From Oscillospiraceae bacterium (lineage in GTDB: Bacteria; Bacillota; Clostridia; Oscillospirales; Oscillospiraceae), in NCBI GenBank assembly GCA_017622995.1, contig JAGAQA010000033.1:31405-95404 (forward strand): DNA of 64,000 nt, written 5' to 3'. The notes below the pieces were generated by a model that saw only the letters and a list, made by a program, of their open reading frames with translations, was not told where the DNA came from and did not search any database. The position numbers and the translations under genes were made by a program. How positions within the stretch are numbered: the first letter of the stretch is position 1; each line of letters opens with the position of its first letter. Below, in pieces: positions 1 to 8,923 of the stretch.

Positions 1-562
1 CGGAGGGACGAATGATGAGCTCCGGATCCGGCACATCCCTGGAGTAGAGGTAATCGCCGAAGAGCTCCTCGGTCAGATCGGATACCTGGCATTTTCCAGC
101 CTGCACGTCGGCGGCGAATGCCCTGGCTGCCCGGACAATCTCATCCCGTCCGCCATAGTTCAGGCAGAAGTTTACCTGCACATCATAGTCTTTCGAACGG
201 TTCTGGGCGTCGGCGCAGAGCTTCTGCAGCTGGGGAGACAGCCTTGTCAGGTCACCGAAGAAGCGGAACCGGACCTTATTCTTCTCCATATCGGAAATGG
301 CTTCCTCCAGATACCGGCGCAGCAGCAGCATAATGCCGCCCACCTCCTCCTGAGAGCGCTTCCAGTTCTCCGTAGAGAATGCGTAAACGGTCAGGTATTC
401 CACGCCCAGTGTGCGGCAGTAGTTCGCAATCCGGCGGAACGCCTCTGCTCCGGCACTGTGGCCTGCGGTACGGGGCAGGCCCCGCTGCTTGGCCCAGCGG
501 CCGTTGCCGTCCATGATAATGGCAATATGGCGCGGCGGTGCCAATTCATTCGTTTGTGCCAT
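1..562 (-). CDS. uppS: Isoprenyl transferase (undecaprenyl diphosphate synthase), partial
   Basis: Cis-prenyltransferase that condenses isopentenyl diphosphates onto farnesyl diphosphate to make the undecaprenyl carrier for peptidoglycan; cytosolic and membrane-associated. The N-terminus shows the family signature IIMDGNGRWA, with the catalytic Asp near residue 18, followed by the YAFSTENWKR block. About 187 residues are visible of a usual ~245; the C-terminus lies beyond the left edge. The ATG is preceded by an AGAGGT ribosome binding site at good spacing. It is the third gene of a pyrH-frr-uppS order, a common Firmicutes arrangement usually followed by cdsA and dxr. Confidence 0.95.
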   Translation of the reverse strand, partial: MAQTNELAPPRHIAIIMDGNGRWAKQRGLPRTAGHSAGAEAFRRIANYCRTLGVEYLTVYAFSTENWKRSQEEVGGIMLLLRRYLEEAISDMEKNKVRFRFFGDLTRLSPQLQKLCADAQNRSKDYDVQVNFCLNYGGRDEIVRAARAFAADVQAGKCQVSDLTEELFGDYLYSRDVPDPELIIRPS

Positions 563-627
563 GCAAGCACCTCTTTCTACATATTCGAAATGACATCCGG
601 GGGCGCTTCCCCGAATGTAATTTCACA

Positions 628-660
628 GCCTCGCAGAGTTCGCCGCCCGAAGGCGGCGAA
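628..660. repeat. Short intergenic hairpin with a repeated 16-nt lead-in
   Basis: Between uppS and frr lies GCCTCGCAGAGTTCGC, running into a perfect hairpin (TTCGCCGCC, loop CGAA, GGCGGCGAA). The same 16 bases occur at 26660-26675, also leading into a hairpin. No U-run follows on either strand, so it is not an obvious terminator. Confidence 0.5.
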
Positions 661-668
661 CGGAAACA

Positions 669-1223
669 TCAGATGGACATCAGTTCCTTTTCCTTGGCGG
701 CCAGGGCGGCATCTACCTTCTTGATATACTGATCCAGCATATCCTGCAGGTCCTTCTCGGCCTTCTTCTGGTCGTCCTCGGTGATCTCGCTGTTCTTCTT
801 CAGCTTTTTCACATAGTCCATGCCATCCCGGCGGATGTTCCGCATGGCAACCTTGGCATCCTCCGCGTATTTTTTGACCTGCTTGGACAGATCCTTACGG
901 CGCTCCTCCGTCAGCTGGGGGAACACCAGCCGGATCACACGGCCATCGTTCTGGGGGTTGATGCCCAGGTCGGATACCTGAATGGCCTTCTGGATCTCCT
1001 TCAGCAGCTTGGTATCCCAGGGCGTAATCACCAGGGTACGGGCATCCGGGGAGGAAATAGTGGCAACGCCGTTGAGGGGAGTGTCACTGCCATAGTATTC
1101 CACGGTAATGCGGTCAAGAACCTTGGCGTTGGCGCGGCCGGCGCGAACGGCGTCAAAATCCTCCCCCAGGTGGGAAAGGGTCCGTTCCATCTTTCTGGAA
1201 TATTCCTTAAAATCTACGCTCAT
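669..1223 (-). CDS. frr: Ribosome recycling factor
   Basis: Splits post-termination ribosomes together with EF-G. The 184-residue product has the family's usual length and its typical coiled three-helix-bundle composition, with conserved blocks such as VRAGRANAKVLDRITVEYYG near the N-terminus and RIPxP-region equivalents. GGAGGATTAACCC precedes the ATG. It starts only 4 bases after the pyrH stop, so the two genes are almost certainly co-transcribed. Confidence 0.97.
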   Translation of the reverse strand: MSVDFKEYSRKMERTLSHLGEDFDAVRAGRANAKVLDRITVEYYGSDTPLNGVATISSPDARTLVITPWDTKLLKEIQKAIQVSDLGINPQNDGRVIRLVFPQLTEERRKDLSKQVKKYAEDAKVAMRNIRRDGMDYVKKLKKNSEITEDDQKKAEKDLQDMLDQYIKKVDAALAAKEKELMSI

Positions 1224-1227
1224 TGGG

Positions 1228-1947
1228 TTAATCCTCCTTCACAATGGTTCCGATTTTTTCTCCGCAGACAACGCGGAGGATATTTTGGGGATCTGCCAGG
1301 GCAAAGCACACCAGGGTCATGTGGTTGTCCATAGCCAGGGTCATGGCGGTGGTGTCGGTGGCCTTCAGGTGGCGGGCCAGGACCTCGTCATAGGTCAGCT
1401 CGTCAAACTTGACGGCGGTCGGGTCGGTGTTGGGGTCGGCGGAATAGATGCCGTCCACGTTCTTTGCCATCAGAATGGCATCGGCCTCAATTTCCATGCC
1501 CCGGAGCACAGCGCCGGTATCGGTGGAGAAATAGGGGTTGCCGGTGCCTGCGGCAAAGATCACCACCTTGCCCTCGTTCAGGTAGCGGTCAGCGGTATCT
1601 CTGGTGAAATACTCGGCAAACTTGTTCATTTCCACAGCGGAAAGAACCCGGGCGGGAACACCGTGCTGCTCCAGGGCATCCGCCATGGCAATGGAGTTCA
1701 TAACCGTCGCCAGCATACCCATGGCATCCCCGTGGGAACGCTGCATCTTGTCGGCGCCGTCCTTGACACCGCGCCAGAAATTGCCGCCGCCGATGACCAG
1801 ACCGATCTGCACGCCCATCTCCCGGCACTGCCGGATGGCCTCGCATACGGGATGGATCACGCTATAGTCTAACCCCCGGTGCTGATCACCTGCCAGGGCT
1901 TCACCGCTGAGCTTCAGCAGAATGCGTTTGTATTTGATTTGAGACAA
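1228..1947 (-). CDS. pyrH: UMP kinase
   Basis: Phosphorylates UMP to UDP in pyrimidine nucleotide synthesis; bacterial amino-acid-kinase-fold enzyme of 239 residues, the usual length. Seen motifs are the N-terminal RILLKLSGEALAG phosphate-binding block, GGGNFWRG and the nucleotide-binding region around AAGTGNPYFSTDT. The start is a TTG codon, supported by AAGGAG nine bases upstream; no ATG fits. First gene of the pyrH-frr-uppS transcription unit, with its own sigma-A type promoter upstream. Confidence 0.96.
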   Translation of the reverse strand: MSQIKYKRILLKLSGEALAGDQHRGLDYSVIHPVCEAIRQCREMGVQIGLVIGGGNFWRGVKDGADKMQRSHGDAMGMLATVMNSIAMADALEQHGVPARVLSAVEMNKFAEYFTRDTADRYLNEGKVVIFAAGTGNPYFSTDTGAVLRGMEIEADAILMAKNVDGIYSADPNTDPTAVKFDELTYDEVLARHLKATDTTAMTLAMDNHMTLVCFALADPQNILRVVCGEKIGTIVKED

Positions 1948-2003
1948 ATCGATTCACTCCTTCTCTCTGTCGGGGCGCAGTAACCCCATACATCGTCCAC
2001 CCT

Positions 2004-2032
2004 ATTTTAACGTACAAATGGCAAATTGACAA
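2004..2032 (-). promoter_or_regulatory. Promoter of pyrH-frr-uppS
   Basis: On the minus strand TTGTCA and TAAAAT are separated by 17 bases, placing transcription start about 50 bases before the pyrH TTG codon. Confidence 0.6.
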
Positions 2033-2133
2033 CCACTAATTCTTAGATTTCTCAATTATTTCATAATCCGGTGAAAGGCACGGCGGGATTTTCACACTTT
2101 TGTCCAAAAAGCAGCGGCAAAAAATGTTTTCGG

Positions 2134-2162
2134 TTGCATTTACCGCGGCAATGGGTTATAAT
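2134..2162 (+). promoter_or_regulatory. Promoter of glnS
   Basis: TTGCAT, a 17-base spacer and a perfect TATAAT lie 44 bases before the glnS start codon. Confidence 0.75.
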
Positions 2163-2205
2163 AACGCATTATCAAAATGCCACCAAAAGAGAGGAAGGAT
2201 TCCAA

Positions 2206-3885
2206 ATGGCTGAGATTACGGAAAGCAAGAATTTCATTCACGCCTTTATTGAAGAGGATATTGCCGAAGGGGGCCGGTTCGCCGGCAAAACCGTTCACAC
2301 CCGGTTCCCGCCGGAGCCCAACGGCTACCTGCACATCGGCCACTGCAAGGCCCTGATCATCGACTTCGGCACTGCCGAGAAGTTTGGCGGCCTGTGCAAC
2401 CTGCGTATGGATGACACCAACCCCACCAAGGAAGACGTGGAGTTTGTGGAAGCCATCCAGGAGGACATCCACTGGCTGGGCTTTGACTGGGGCGACCGGT
2501 TCTTCTATGGTTCCGATTACTTTGAAAAGGACTACGAGTACGCTGTAGAGCTGATCAAAAAGGGGCTGGCCTATGTATGCGAGCTGACCCCCGAGCAGTT
2601 TAAAGAATACCGGGGCGACCTGAACACCCCCGCCGTCTCCCCTTACCGGGACCGCCCTATAGAGGAAAGCCTGGACCTGTTCGCCCGGATGCGGGCCGGG
2701 GAATTTGAGGACAACAAATACACCCTCCGGGCCAAGATCGACCTGGCCTCCGGCAACTTCAATATGCGGGACCCCGTCATCTACCGCATCCGGCATATGC
2801 ACCATCACCGTCAGGGCGACAAGTGGTGCATCTACCCCATGTACGACTTTGCCCACCCCATTCAGGACGCTCTGGAGGGGGTTACCCACTCCCTGTGCTC
2901 CCTGGAGTTTGAAAATCACCGGCCCCTGTACAACTGGGTCATTGAGCATGTCTCCGTACCCAGCAAGCCCCGTCAGATTGAGTTTGCCCGTCTGGGCATC
3001 GACCACACGGTGCTGAGCAAGCGCAAGCTCCGGGCCCTGGTAGAGAACGGTTATGTTTCCGGCTGGGATGACCCCCGGATGCCCACCCTGTGCGGCCTGC
3101 GCCGCCGGGGCTACACCCCCGCCTCCATCCGCAACTTCTGCGACCGTGTCGGGGTTGCCAAGTCCCCCAATACCATCGAGTACGCCTTCCTGGAGCACTG
3201 CCTGCGGGAGGACCTGAACGAGACCGCGAAGCGGGTTATGGCGGTTCTGAAGCCTGTTAAGCTCACCATCACCAACTATCCTGAAGGTCAAACCGAAACC
3301 TTCCGGGTCGAGAACAATCCCAACGACCCGGAGGCCGGCACCCGTGAGATCACCTTCTCCCGGGATCTGTGGATCGAAGCCGACGATTTCCTGGCCCAGC
3401 CCATTCCCAAGTACAAGCGCCTGTACCCCGACGGCCCCGAGTGCCGCCTGAAGGGTGCCTATGTGATCAAGTGCACCGGCTGCGTCACCGACGATCAGGG
3501 CAATGTGACCGAGGTGCTTGCCACCTATGATCCCGAAAGCAAGGGCGGCGACCCCGCCGACGGCCGGAAAATCAAGGGCGCCACCATTCACTGGGTGGAC
3601 GCGAACAACTGCTGTGACGCCGAGGTCCGCCAGTACAGCAACCTCTTTGATGATCCCGATCCCGATGCCGCCGGGAAGGACTTCCTCGCCTGCCTGAACC
3701 CCAACTCCCTGGAGGTGCTCCATGGCTGCAAGGTGGAGGCATCCCTGGCAAACGCCCGGAAGGGAGATTCCTACCAGTTTATGCGGCTGGGCTACTTCTG
3801 CCCCGACAGCAAGGATTCCGCCCCTTCCCATCTGGTTTTCAACCGCTCCGTCAGCCTGAAGGACAGCTTCAAGCCCACAAAGTAA
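2206..3885 (+). CDS. glnS: Glutaminyl-tRNA synthetase
   Basis: Class I aminoacyl-tRNA synthetase charging tRNA-Gln. The nucleotide-binding HIGH motif lies in EPNGYLHIGH (about residues 35-44) and the KMSKS-type loop is VLSKRK near residue 268; the C-terminal half carries the anticodon-binding beta barrels. The length of 559 residues is normal. The open frame extends further upstream, but the ATG chosen has GAGGAAGG just before it and lies downstream of the promoter. It stands alone between its own promoter and a terminator. Many Clostridia use GatCAB instead; having GlnRS makes direct glutaminylation likely here. Confidence 0.97.
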   Translation: MAEITESKNFIHAFIEEDIAEGGRFAGKTVHTRFPPEPNGYLHIGHCKALIIDFGTAEKFGGLCNLRMDDTNPTKEDVEFVEAIQEDIHWLGFDWGDRFFYGSDYFEKDYEYAVELIKKGLAYVCELTPEQFKEYRGDLNTPAVSPYRDRPIEESLDLFARMRAGEFEDNKYTLRAKIDLASGNFNMRDPVIYRIRHMHHHRQGDKWCIYPMYDFAHPIQDALEGVTHSLCSLEFENHRPLYNWVIEHVSVPSKPRQIEFARLGIDHTVLSKRKLRALVENGYVSGWDDPRMPTLCGLRRRGYTPASIRNFCDRVGVAKSPNTIEYAFLEHCLREDLNETAKRVMAVLKPVKLTITNYPEGQTETFRVENNPNDPEAGTREITFSRDLWIEADDFLAQPIPKYKRLYPDGPECRLKGAYVIKCTGCVTDDQGNVTEVLATYDPESKGGDPADGRKIKGATIHWVDANNCCDAEVRQYSNLFDDPDPDAAGKDFLACLNPNSLEVLHGCKVEASLANARKGDSYQFMRLGYFCPDSKDSAPSHLVFNRSVSLKDSFKPTK

Positions 3886-3923
3886 AAACGCCGGATACCC
3901 GGTTTATCAAACAAAATGGCACC

Positions 3924-3970
3924 AACTCCGCAGGAAGAATGAACTTGTCTTCTCCCTGCGGAGTTTTTTC
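3924..3970 (+). terminator. Intrinsic terminator of glnS
   Basis: Stem AACTCCGCAG / CTGCGGAGTT with an interrupted inner stem, followed by TTTTTT. Confidence 0.8.
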
Positions 3971-4065
3971 TGCAAACAAGTATACAAACTGGTGAAGATT
4001 GTCGAATCATCTGTTCACAATTTTGTAATGAATTCACAAATCGTTCATTTCGCGGACATATGTAC

Positions 4066-4094
4066 TTCACAAGCGAACATTTTTGGTGTATAAT
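4066..4094 (+). promoter_or_regulatory. Promoter of the cstA unit
   Basis: TTCACA, a 17-base spacer and TATAAT about 57 bases before the first start codon of the unit. Confidence 0.65.
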
Positions 4095-4150
4095 CCCAAT
4101 TGCTATCTCGCCCGCGCCTGTGCGGGACACCAATTTGGAAAGGAAACGAT

Positions 4151-4687
4151 ATGGAGCCGACCATGCAAGACAAGCTGAACAGACTGCTGGATGCCTATTC
4201 TCACCTTTACGATATTGAACGGGATGTGGAGATTGCCGGATCCCACTACCCTGCCGCAGCCACCTACTTCCTGCGGGATGAGAATTATCTGATTTCCAAA
4301 CAGCATGTTCTCTCTGCCGTAGAGCAGCACGAATACGTGACCTTTCTGGTGATTGACCACCTGGATGTTCCCACCCTGAAAAAGCATATCGAGCTGACAA
4401 AGCAGGCAGGTCTTTCCAGGATTCATCCCTCCAAGGAGCATATGTGCTCCTTTGTGACGCTGGTGGTGCTGGCGAATACCATTGATCCGGAAGCGAAGAA
4501 GCTGATCGTGCGTACCCGCTACCGGAAAAACTACCGCATGATGTTCCACGGCTGGATGGAGTATCATGTGGCGGCTATGGAAAATTCCACAAACAGCTTC
4601 TTGTCTAACCCAGCAGGACGGGAAGCACGGAGAAACCTGGAACAGAATTTTGGTTCCGGGAAAAAGGAAAAGAAGGGAGCAAACTAA
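4151..4687 (+). CDS. Unknown protein preceding cstA
   Basis: I do not recognise a named family. The 178-residue product is soluble-looking, without signal peptide or membrane segment. It is rich in His, Tyr and charged residues and ends in a basic tail (GKKEKKGAN). A central stretch is shaped like a nucleotide- or ligand-binding alpha/beta domain, but no diagnostic motif is seen. GGAAAGG lies just before the chosen ATG. The stop is 3 bases before cstA, so the two are translationally close and share one promoter. A regulatory or accessory role in CstA-mediated uptake is inference from this coupling only. Confidence 0.7.
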   Translation: MEPTMQDKLNRLLDAYSHLYDIERDVEIAGSHYPAAATYFLRDENYLISKQHVLSAVEQHEYVTFLVIDHLDVPTLKKHIELTKQAGLSRIHPSKEHMCSFVTLVVLANTIDPEAKKLIVRTRYRKNYRMMFHGWMEYHVAAMENSTNSFLSNPAGREARRNLEQNFGSGKKEKKGAN

Positions 4688-4690
4688 TCT

Positions 4691-6421
4691 ATGAACGGTC
4701 TCGTACTTCTGCTGATCGGCATTGCCGTTCTGCTCTGCGGCTATATCTTCTATGGTCGCTACCTGTGCAAGAAGTGGGGCGTAGGTGAAAACACCGATCC
4801 CACCCCCGCACACGCCATGGAGGACGGCGTTGACTACGTCCCCGCAAAGGCCCCTGTTCTGATGGGCCATCATTTCTCCTCCATCGCCGGCGCCGGTCCC
4901 ATTACCGGCCCCATCTCCGCCGCTATGTTCGGCTGGCTGCCCTGCGTTCTGTGGATCCTGGTCGGCGGCATCTTCTTCGGCGGCGTCCATGACTTCGGTG
5001 CCCTGTTTGCCTCCGTCCGTCACGGCGGCAAGTCCATCGGCGAAATCATCTCCGCCAATATGTCCCTGCGGGCAAAGCGCCTGTTCATCATCTTCTCTTA
5101 CCTGACCCTGATCCTGGTCGTTGCCGCTTTCGCGGCCATCGTTGCCGGTACCTTCGCAGCCAAGTATGTGGATGGTCAGCTGGATGTGGCCGCTTCCGCT
5201 ACCCCCGCTTCCGTGGCAATGGTTTCCCTGCTGTTCATCGTAATCGCCATCGCCTTCGGCTTTATGGTTTACCGCCGCAACGCGCCCATGGGCGTTTCCA
5301 CCATTGCCGGTGTGGCTGCCATCTGCCTGTGCATGGTCATCGGTATGAACTGGCATCCCATCTACCTGTCCAACACCACCTGGATGTGGATCGTTGGTCT
5401 GTACATTGCCGTCGCGTCCGTTACCCCCGTGTGGATCCTGCTGCAGCCCCGTGACTATCTGTCCTCCTTCCTGCTGTACGCCATGCTGGCCATCGCTGCC
5501 CTGGGCATCGTCGTTGCCCATCCCAACATGACCGATGCCGCCGGTGTTGGCCTGGCCATGATCGGTGACGGCAAGAATGCTGCCGGCATCACCCAGCCCA
5601 TCTTCCCCGTCCTGTTCACCACCATCGCCTGCGGCGCCATCTCCGGCTTCCATTCTCTGGTTTCCTCCGGCACCACCTCCAAGCAGCTGGACAAGGAAAC
5701 CGATGCAAAGCCCATCGCTTACGGCGGCATGCTGCTGGAGTGCGTTCTGGCTGTCATCACCCTGGTTGCCATCGCTTACGCCCGCCAGACCGGCCACACT
5801 GCCGGTGCCACCGACATCTTTGCGGGCGGCGTTGCCGGTATGGCTGCCAAGATTGCCGGCGGCAACGAGAGCGTCTTCAAGGTCCTGTACACCCTGCTGG
5901 TTCTGACCTACTCCGCCTTCTGCCTGACTTCTCTGGATACCGCTACCCGTCTGGCCCGTTTCATGTTCCAGGAGTTCTGGATTGACGGCACCAAGGGTGA
6001 GACCCCCGAGAATGTTCACGGTTTCAAGAAGTTTATGGCCAACCCCTACGTTGCCACCATCATCACCGTTGTTCTGGGCGTTCTGCTGGGCCTGAACGGC
6101 TACGGCAAAATCTGGGCGCTGTTCGGCTCTGCCAACCAGCTGCTGGCTGCTCTGGGCCTGCTGGCCGTTGCTACCTGGCTCGGCAACATCGGCAAGGACA
6201 ACAAGATGTTCCTGCTGCCCATGGCCTTTATGCTCTGCGTGACCATCGCATCCCTCTGCATCAACACCGTGCAGCAGATTGGCCTGATTACCAAGGGCGG
6301 CGCCGACTGGGGCCCCTATGTACAGGTGGTCCTGGGCGTTCTGCTGGTGGTTCTGGCTGTGGTTCTGGCTGTGGAAGGCATTACCACCATCTTGAACCAG
6401 AAGAAGAAGGCCAACGCCTGA
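4691..6421 (+). CDS. cstA: CstA-family carbon starvation / pyruvate or peptide transporter
   Basis: Multi-pass inner-membrane transporter of 576 residues with roughly 15 hydrophobic segments. It carries the family block GPITGPISAAMFGWLPC and GGVHDFGA near residues 70-105, and conserved SGFHSLVSSGTTSKQ in the middle. Characterised CstA/BtsT proteins take up peptides or pyruvate when carbon is scarce. The gene follows a small unknown gene by 3 bases and is closed by a strong terminator. The codon usage is highly biased (GCC, CTG, ATC), suggesting strong expression. Confidence 0.92.
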   Translation: MNGLVLLLIGIAVLLCGYIFYGRYLCKKWGVGENTDPTPAHAMEDGVDYVPAKAPVLMGHHFSSIAGAGPITGPISAAMFGWLPCVLWILVGGIFFGGVHDFGALFASVRHGGKSIGEIISANMSLRAKRLFIIFSYLTLILVVAAFAAIVAGTFAAKYVDGQLDVAASATPASVAMVSLLFIVIAIAFGFMVYRRNAPMGVSTIAGVAAICLCMVIGMNWHPIYLSNTTWMWIVGLYIAVASVTPVWILLQPRDYLSSFLLYAMLAIAALGIVVAHPNMTDAAGVGLAMIGDGKNAAGITQPIFPVLFTTIACGAISGFHSLVSSGTTSKQLDKETDAKPIAYGGMLLECVLAVITLVAIAYARQTGHTAGATDIFAGGVAGMAAKIAGGNESVFKVLYTLLVLTYSAFCLTSLDTATRLARFMFQEFWIDGTKGETPENVHGFKKFMANPYVATIITVVLGVLLGLNGYGKIWALFGSANQLLAALGLLAVATWLGNIGKDNKMFLLPMAFMLCVTIASLCINTVQQIGLITKGGADWGPYVQVVLGVLLVVLAVVLAVEGITTILNQKKKANA

Positions 6422-6440
6422 TCCTTCCGCAAAAAAATTT

Positions 6441-6472
6441 TCCCGGGCACCCTGTGGTGCCCGGGATTTTTC
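6441..6472 (+). terminator. Intrinsic terminator after cstA
   Basis: Stem TCCCGGGCACC / GGTGCCCGGGA with loop CTGT followed by T-rich sequence. A-rich sequence on the other side could let it act in both directions. Confidence 0.85.
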
Positions 6473-6475
6473 CGT

Positions 6476-6506
6476 GAAAAATCCCGAAGGAACGATCCTT
6501 CGGGAT
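6476..6506 (-). terminator. Intrinsic terminator of rex
   Basis: On the minus strand ATCCCGAAGGA pairs with TCCTTCGGGAT and is followed by TTTTTC immediately after the rex stop. Confidence 0.8.
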
Positions 6507-6511
6507 GCTTC

Positions 6512-7156
6512 TTACTTCTTCTCCTCTTTCATGGCTGCCCGCAGGTGAACAGACAGCACAGCCAGTGAGGTTGCCATGTTTTCATTCTGCACCAGAATGT
6601 TGGGCGGCACATCCAGGTGGGTGGGCGCAAAATTCCAGATGGCCTTTACGCCCCCGGCGATCAGCTGATCCGCAACCTCCTGGGCGGCACCGGCGGGTAC
6701 GGTAATGATGCCCATCAGCACCTTATGGAGCTTGCAGTAATGGGCCAGCCTGGAGATGTGATAAATCGGCTGTCCATCCTCGGTCTTCTCCATGGTGGGA
6801 TTGATATCGAAGGCGGCCTGAATATTCAAGCCGTAGGCATCAAAACCGGAATAGGCCATCAGTGCAAGACCCAGCTTACCGGCGCCGATCAATACGGCAT
6901 CGGTGGTATTGTCGTAACCCAGAAACTGCTCAATATCGTCAATCAGGGCCTCTCTCTGGTAGCCCACCTTGGGACGGCCGCCGTCGGATACGATTGCCAG
7001 ATCCTTGCGAACCTGAACCTCTCCCATATTCAGGGCGTTTGCAAGAGCGGTAGCGGAAATGTTTGCCGGAGCGGAATCCGGCATGCTCTTCAGATAAGCC
7101 AGATACCCGGGCAGCCTCTTTAACACCGCCTTGGATACTTTTACATCATGTTCCAT
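6512..7156 (-). CDS. rex: Redox-sensing transcriptional repressor Rex
   Basis: Dimeric repressor that senses the NADH/NAD+ ratio and controls fermentation and electron-transfer genes. The N-terminal winged helix (about residues 1-80) is followed by a Rossmann domain with IGAGKLGLAL. The product has 214 residues, as usual. The chosen ATG has CGAGG at correct spacing; an ATG six bases upstream sits too close to it. It has its own promoter with two palindromes right after the start point, suggesting autoregulation or another repressor. Plausible targets in this window include nifJ, but no operator is evident there. Confidence 0.95.
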   Translation of the reverse strand: MEHDVKVSKAVLKRLPGYLAYLKSMPDSAPANISATALANALNMGEVQVRKDLAIVSDGGRPKVGYQREALIDDIEQFLGYDNTTDAVLIGAGKLGLALMAYSGFDAYGLNIQAAFDINPTMEKTEDGQPIYHISRLAHYCKLHKVLMGIITVPAGAAQEVADQLIAGGVKAIWNFAPTHLDVPPNILVQNENMATSLAVLSVHLRAAMKEEKK

Positions 7157-7175
7157 AATCATCCTCGTATATTCG

Positions 7176-7199
7176 TATCGATAAAAAAACATATCGATA
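7176..7199 (-). promoter_or_regulatory. Twin TATCGATA palindromes in the rex leader
   Basis: The 8-base palindrome TATCGATA occurs twice, 16 bases apart, between the -10 box and the ribosome binding site of rex. Placement just downstream of transcription start fits a repressor operator. It does not match the usual TTGTTAA-type Rex operator. Confidence 0.45.
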
Positions 7200-7210
7200 T
7201 ATTTTTTATT

Positions 7211-7239
7211 ATTATACCACCAACGGGAGCCGATTGCAA
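7211..7239 (-). promoter_or_regulatory. Promoter of rex
   Basis: On the minus strand TTGCAA, 17 bases, TATAAT. Confidence 0.75.
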
Positions 7240-7246
7240 CCCCTGA

Positions 7247-7951
7247 TTACGCGCAGCTGGTCTGCCGGAGGAATTCCTTCCTTAGTTTTCCAAGAATCCG
7301 CTTTTCCAGCCGGGAAATATAGGATTGGGAAATCCCCAGCTTCTGGGCCACTTCCTTCTGGGTCAGCTCCTTCTGCCCTTCCAAACCGAACCGCATATTT
7401 ACGATTTCCCGTTCCCGGTCCGGCAGTTCCGTCAGGGCCTTGCGCAGCACCTGAACCTCCGCGTCCGCTTCCAGGGGACGCTGGATTTCGTCCTCTGCGG
7501 TGCCCAAAACATCCGAAAGCAGCAGTTCATTCCCTTCTCCGTCCAGGTTGATGGGCTCGTCCAGGGATATTTCCGTTTTCTGGTTGGCGATTTTCCGAAA
7601 ATACATCAGAATCTCGTTTTCAATGCAGCGGGAGGCATAGGTTGCCAGCTTGATATTCCGGTCCGAGCGATAGGTGCCGATGGCCTTCATCAGACCAATG
7701 GTACCGATGGAGATCAGATCCTCCAGGTTGGTGCCGCTGTTTTCAAACCGGCGGGCAATGTATACCACCAGCCGAAGATTGTGCTCCACCAGGGTTTGCC
7801 GGGCGGACTCCTCCCCCCGGTTCAGGGCATCGATGGCCAGCTTTTCCTCCTCTCCCCGCAGCGGAGGCGGCAGAATATCGCTGCCGCCGATGTAATAGAT
7901 CCGATTGTTTTCCTTTTGCAGACGGGAAAGAATCCACCCAAGAATCGTCAT
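7247..7951 (-). CDS. sigE: Sporulation sigma factor SigE (mother cell)
   Basis: Early mother-cell sigma factor, made as a membrane-tethered precursor and activated by SpoIIGA cleavage. The 234-residue protein shows [14 protein letters not shown] at the processing region, the very conserved [16 protein letters not shown] and [13 protein letters not shown] blocks of region 2, and a region 4 ending [15 protein letters not shown]. Its ATG overlaps the spoIIGA stop by 4 bases, so translation is coupled. No sigG follows; rex, with its own promoter, is next. Confidence 0.97.
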   Translation of the reverse strand: MTILGWILSRLQKENNRIYYIGGSDILPPPLRGEEEKLAIDALNRGEESARQTLVEHNLRLVVYIARRFENSGTNLEDLISIGTIGLMKAIGTYRSDRNIKLATYASRCIENEILMYFRKIANQKTEISLDEPINLDGEGNELLLSDVLGTAEDEIQRPLEADAEVQVLRKALTELPDREREIVNMRFGLEGQKELTQKEVAQKLGISQSYISRLEKRILGKLRKEFLRQTSCA

Positions 7952-8709
7952 GCATTACCTCCTACAAGCGCTGCATAGTTTGTGTCACCCAACCGGTTTG
8001 GGGCGAATGCCACCACAGCCGGTGCCGTTTTGCCGTCCACTGTCACCTCCCGAATCCGCATTCCCAGCAGCAGACCCCCATCCTTTCCCACTGCATGGTA
8101 AGGGATCAGACGAAGCCCCCTCAGCGGCTGTTGCTGCAGTGTTTCCATGGGGTTTTCCAGCTGATGCGCGGTCAGACCTGTGAGCCTTTCCGCCTCCGGC
8201 TGGCTCAGGATCAAAACCCGCTCCCCTGAAATGGGGTCCCGAAGGGTGTTCCCCGTATCCCGCAGAGCGGTCAGCCTGAGCTCCCGGCCCCCAAAGGCGA
8301 TGCGCAGAGGAACCAGTCTTTCAGCGGCTCTGCCGCCCACCAGAATCCGGCATGCGGCGCACAATGCCATGGCACACAGCAGCAGTGTCAGAGCGTTTCC
8401 CCGGACAGCCAGTGTGGCCATGCCCCCCAGGGCAAAGCTCAGAATGCAAAAGACCCCCGCCTTTCGTGCCGTATCCGGCCGGACACCGAAGGCCGCCGCG
8501 CTCATCAGTCCCAGAAATACCAGCCGCCAGTGGATGCCCCCCAGAAACTGAAACCCCGGCACCAGACACCCGCCGCTGTAGATGGCTCCCAGCGCTGCCG
8601 ATGCCAGCAGCCGTCCCCGGTTTCCCCTGGCACCAAAGAATCGCTGCGTACCAAGCAAAAGCAGATAGTCCACACCGAAATTCAGCAGCATCAACAGATC
8701 CAGATACAC
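7948..8709 (-). CDS. spoIIGA: Sigma-E processing aspartic peptidase SpoIIGA
   Basis: Membrane aspartic protease that removes the pro-sequence of SigE at the septum. Five or so hydrophobic segments fill the first ~150 residues, followed by a cytoplasmic domain with the catalytic motif [11 protein letters not shown] start it at a GTG codon ([11 protein letters not shown]) because AAGGAGG lies eight bases upstream and this matches the family's usual N-terminus; an upstream extension is open but unlike the family. The resulting 253 residues are shorter than the ~300 in Bacillus. Coupled to sigE by ATGA overlap. I see no convincing Spo0A box upstream. Confidence 0.93.
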   Translation of the reverse strand: MYLDLLMLLNFGVDYLLLLGTQRFFGARGNRGRLLASAALGAIYSGGCLVPGFQFLGGIHWRLVFLGLMSAAAFGVRPDTARKAGVFCILSFALGGMATLAVRGNALTLLLCAMALCAACRILVGGRAAERLVPLRIAFGGRELRLTALRDTGNTLRDPISGERVLILSQPEAERLTGLTAHQLENPMETLQQQPLRGLRLIPYHAVGKDGGLLLGMRIREVTVDGKTAPAVVAFAPNRLGDTNYAALVGGNA

Positions 8710-8886
8710 CGGCCACCCCTCCTTGTCCCGGATACTGCGAGTATACCTGCCCGGGAAGGAAAAGTGCGTCGCTTGGGGAACCCCATGAACCGCAAGTTCT
8801 TCCACCAACCGTACCTGTATGAGGAAATGATCCCTCCGGCTGACAGGATCCAAGGGAAGAAGCAGTCACCTCCAGGCAGTACATAC

Positions 8887-8917
8887 AAAAGAGCCGGCGA
8901 TTTTTCTTCACCGGCTC
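8887..8917 (-). terminator. Intrinsic terminator after the DUF951 gene
   Basis: On the minus strand GAGCCGG pairs with CCGGCTC around a 13-base loop and TTTT follows. It separates the rarA unit from spoIIGA. Confidence 0.7.
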
Positions 8918-8923
8918 GGGATT

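Noticed and set aside
2071-2205. A 45-codon N-terminal extension of glnS
   Set aside because: It would place the start upstream of the best promoter, lacks a ribosome binding site and is unlike the GlnRS family.
8709-8886. A Spo0A box or sigma-A promoter upstream of spoIIGA
   Set aside because: TATACT near 8737 has no acceptable -35 box and I found no TGTCGAA-type match, so no site is listed.
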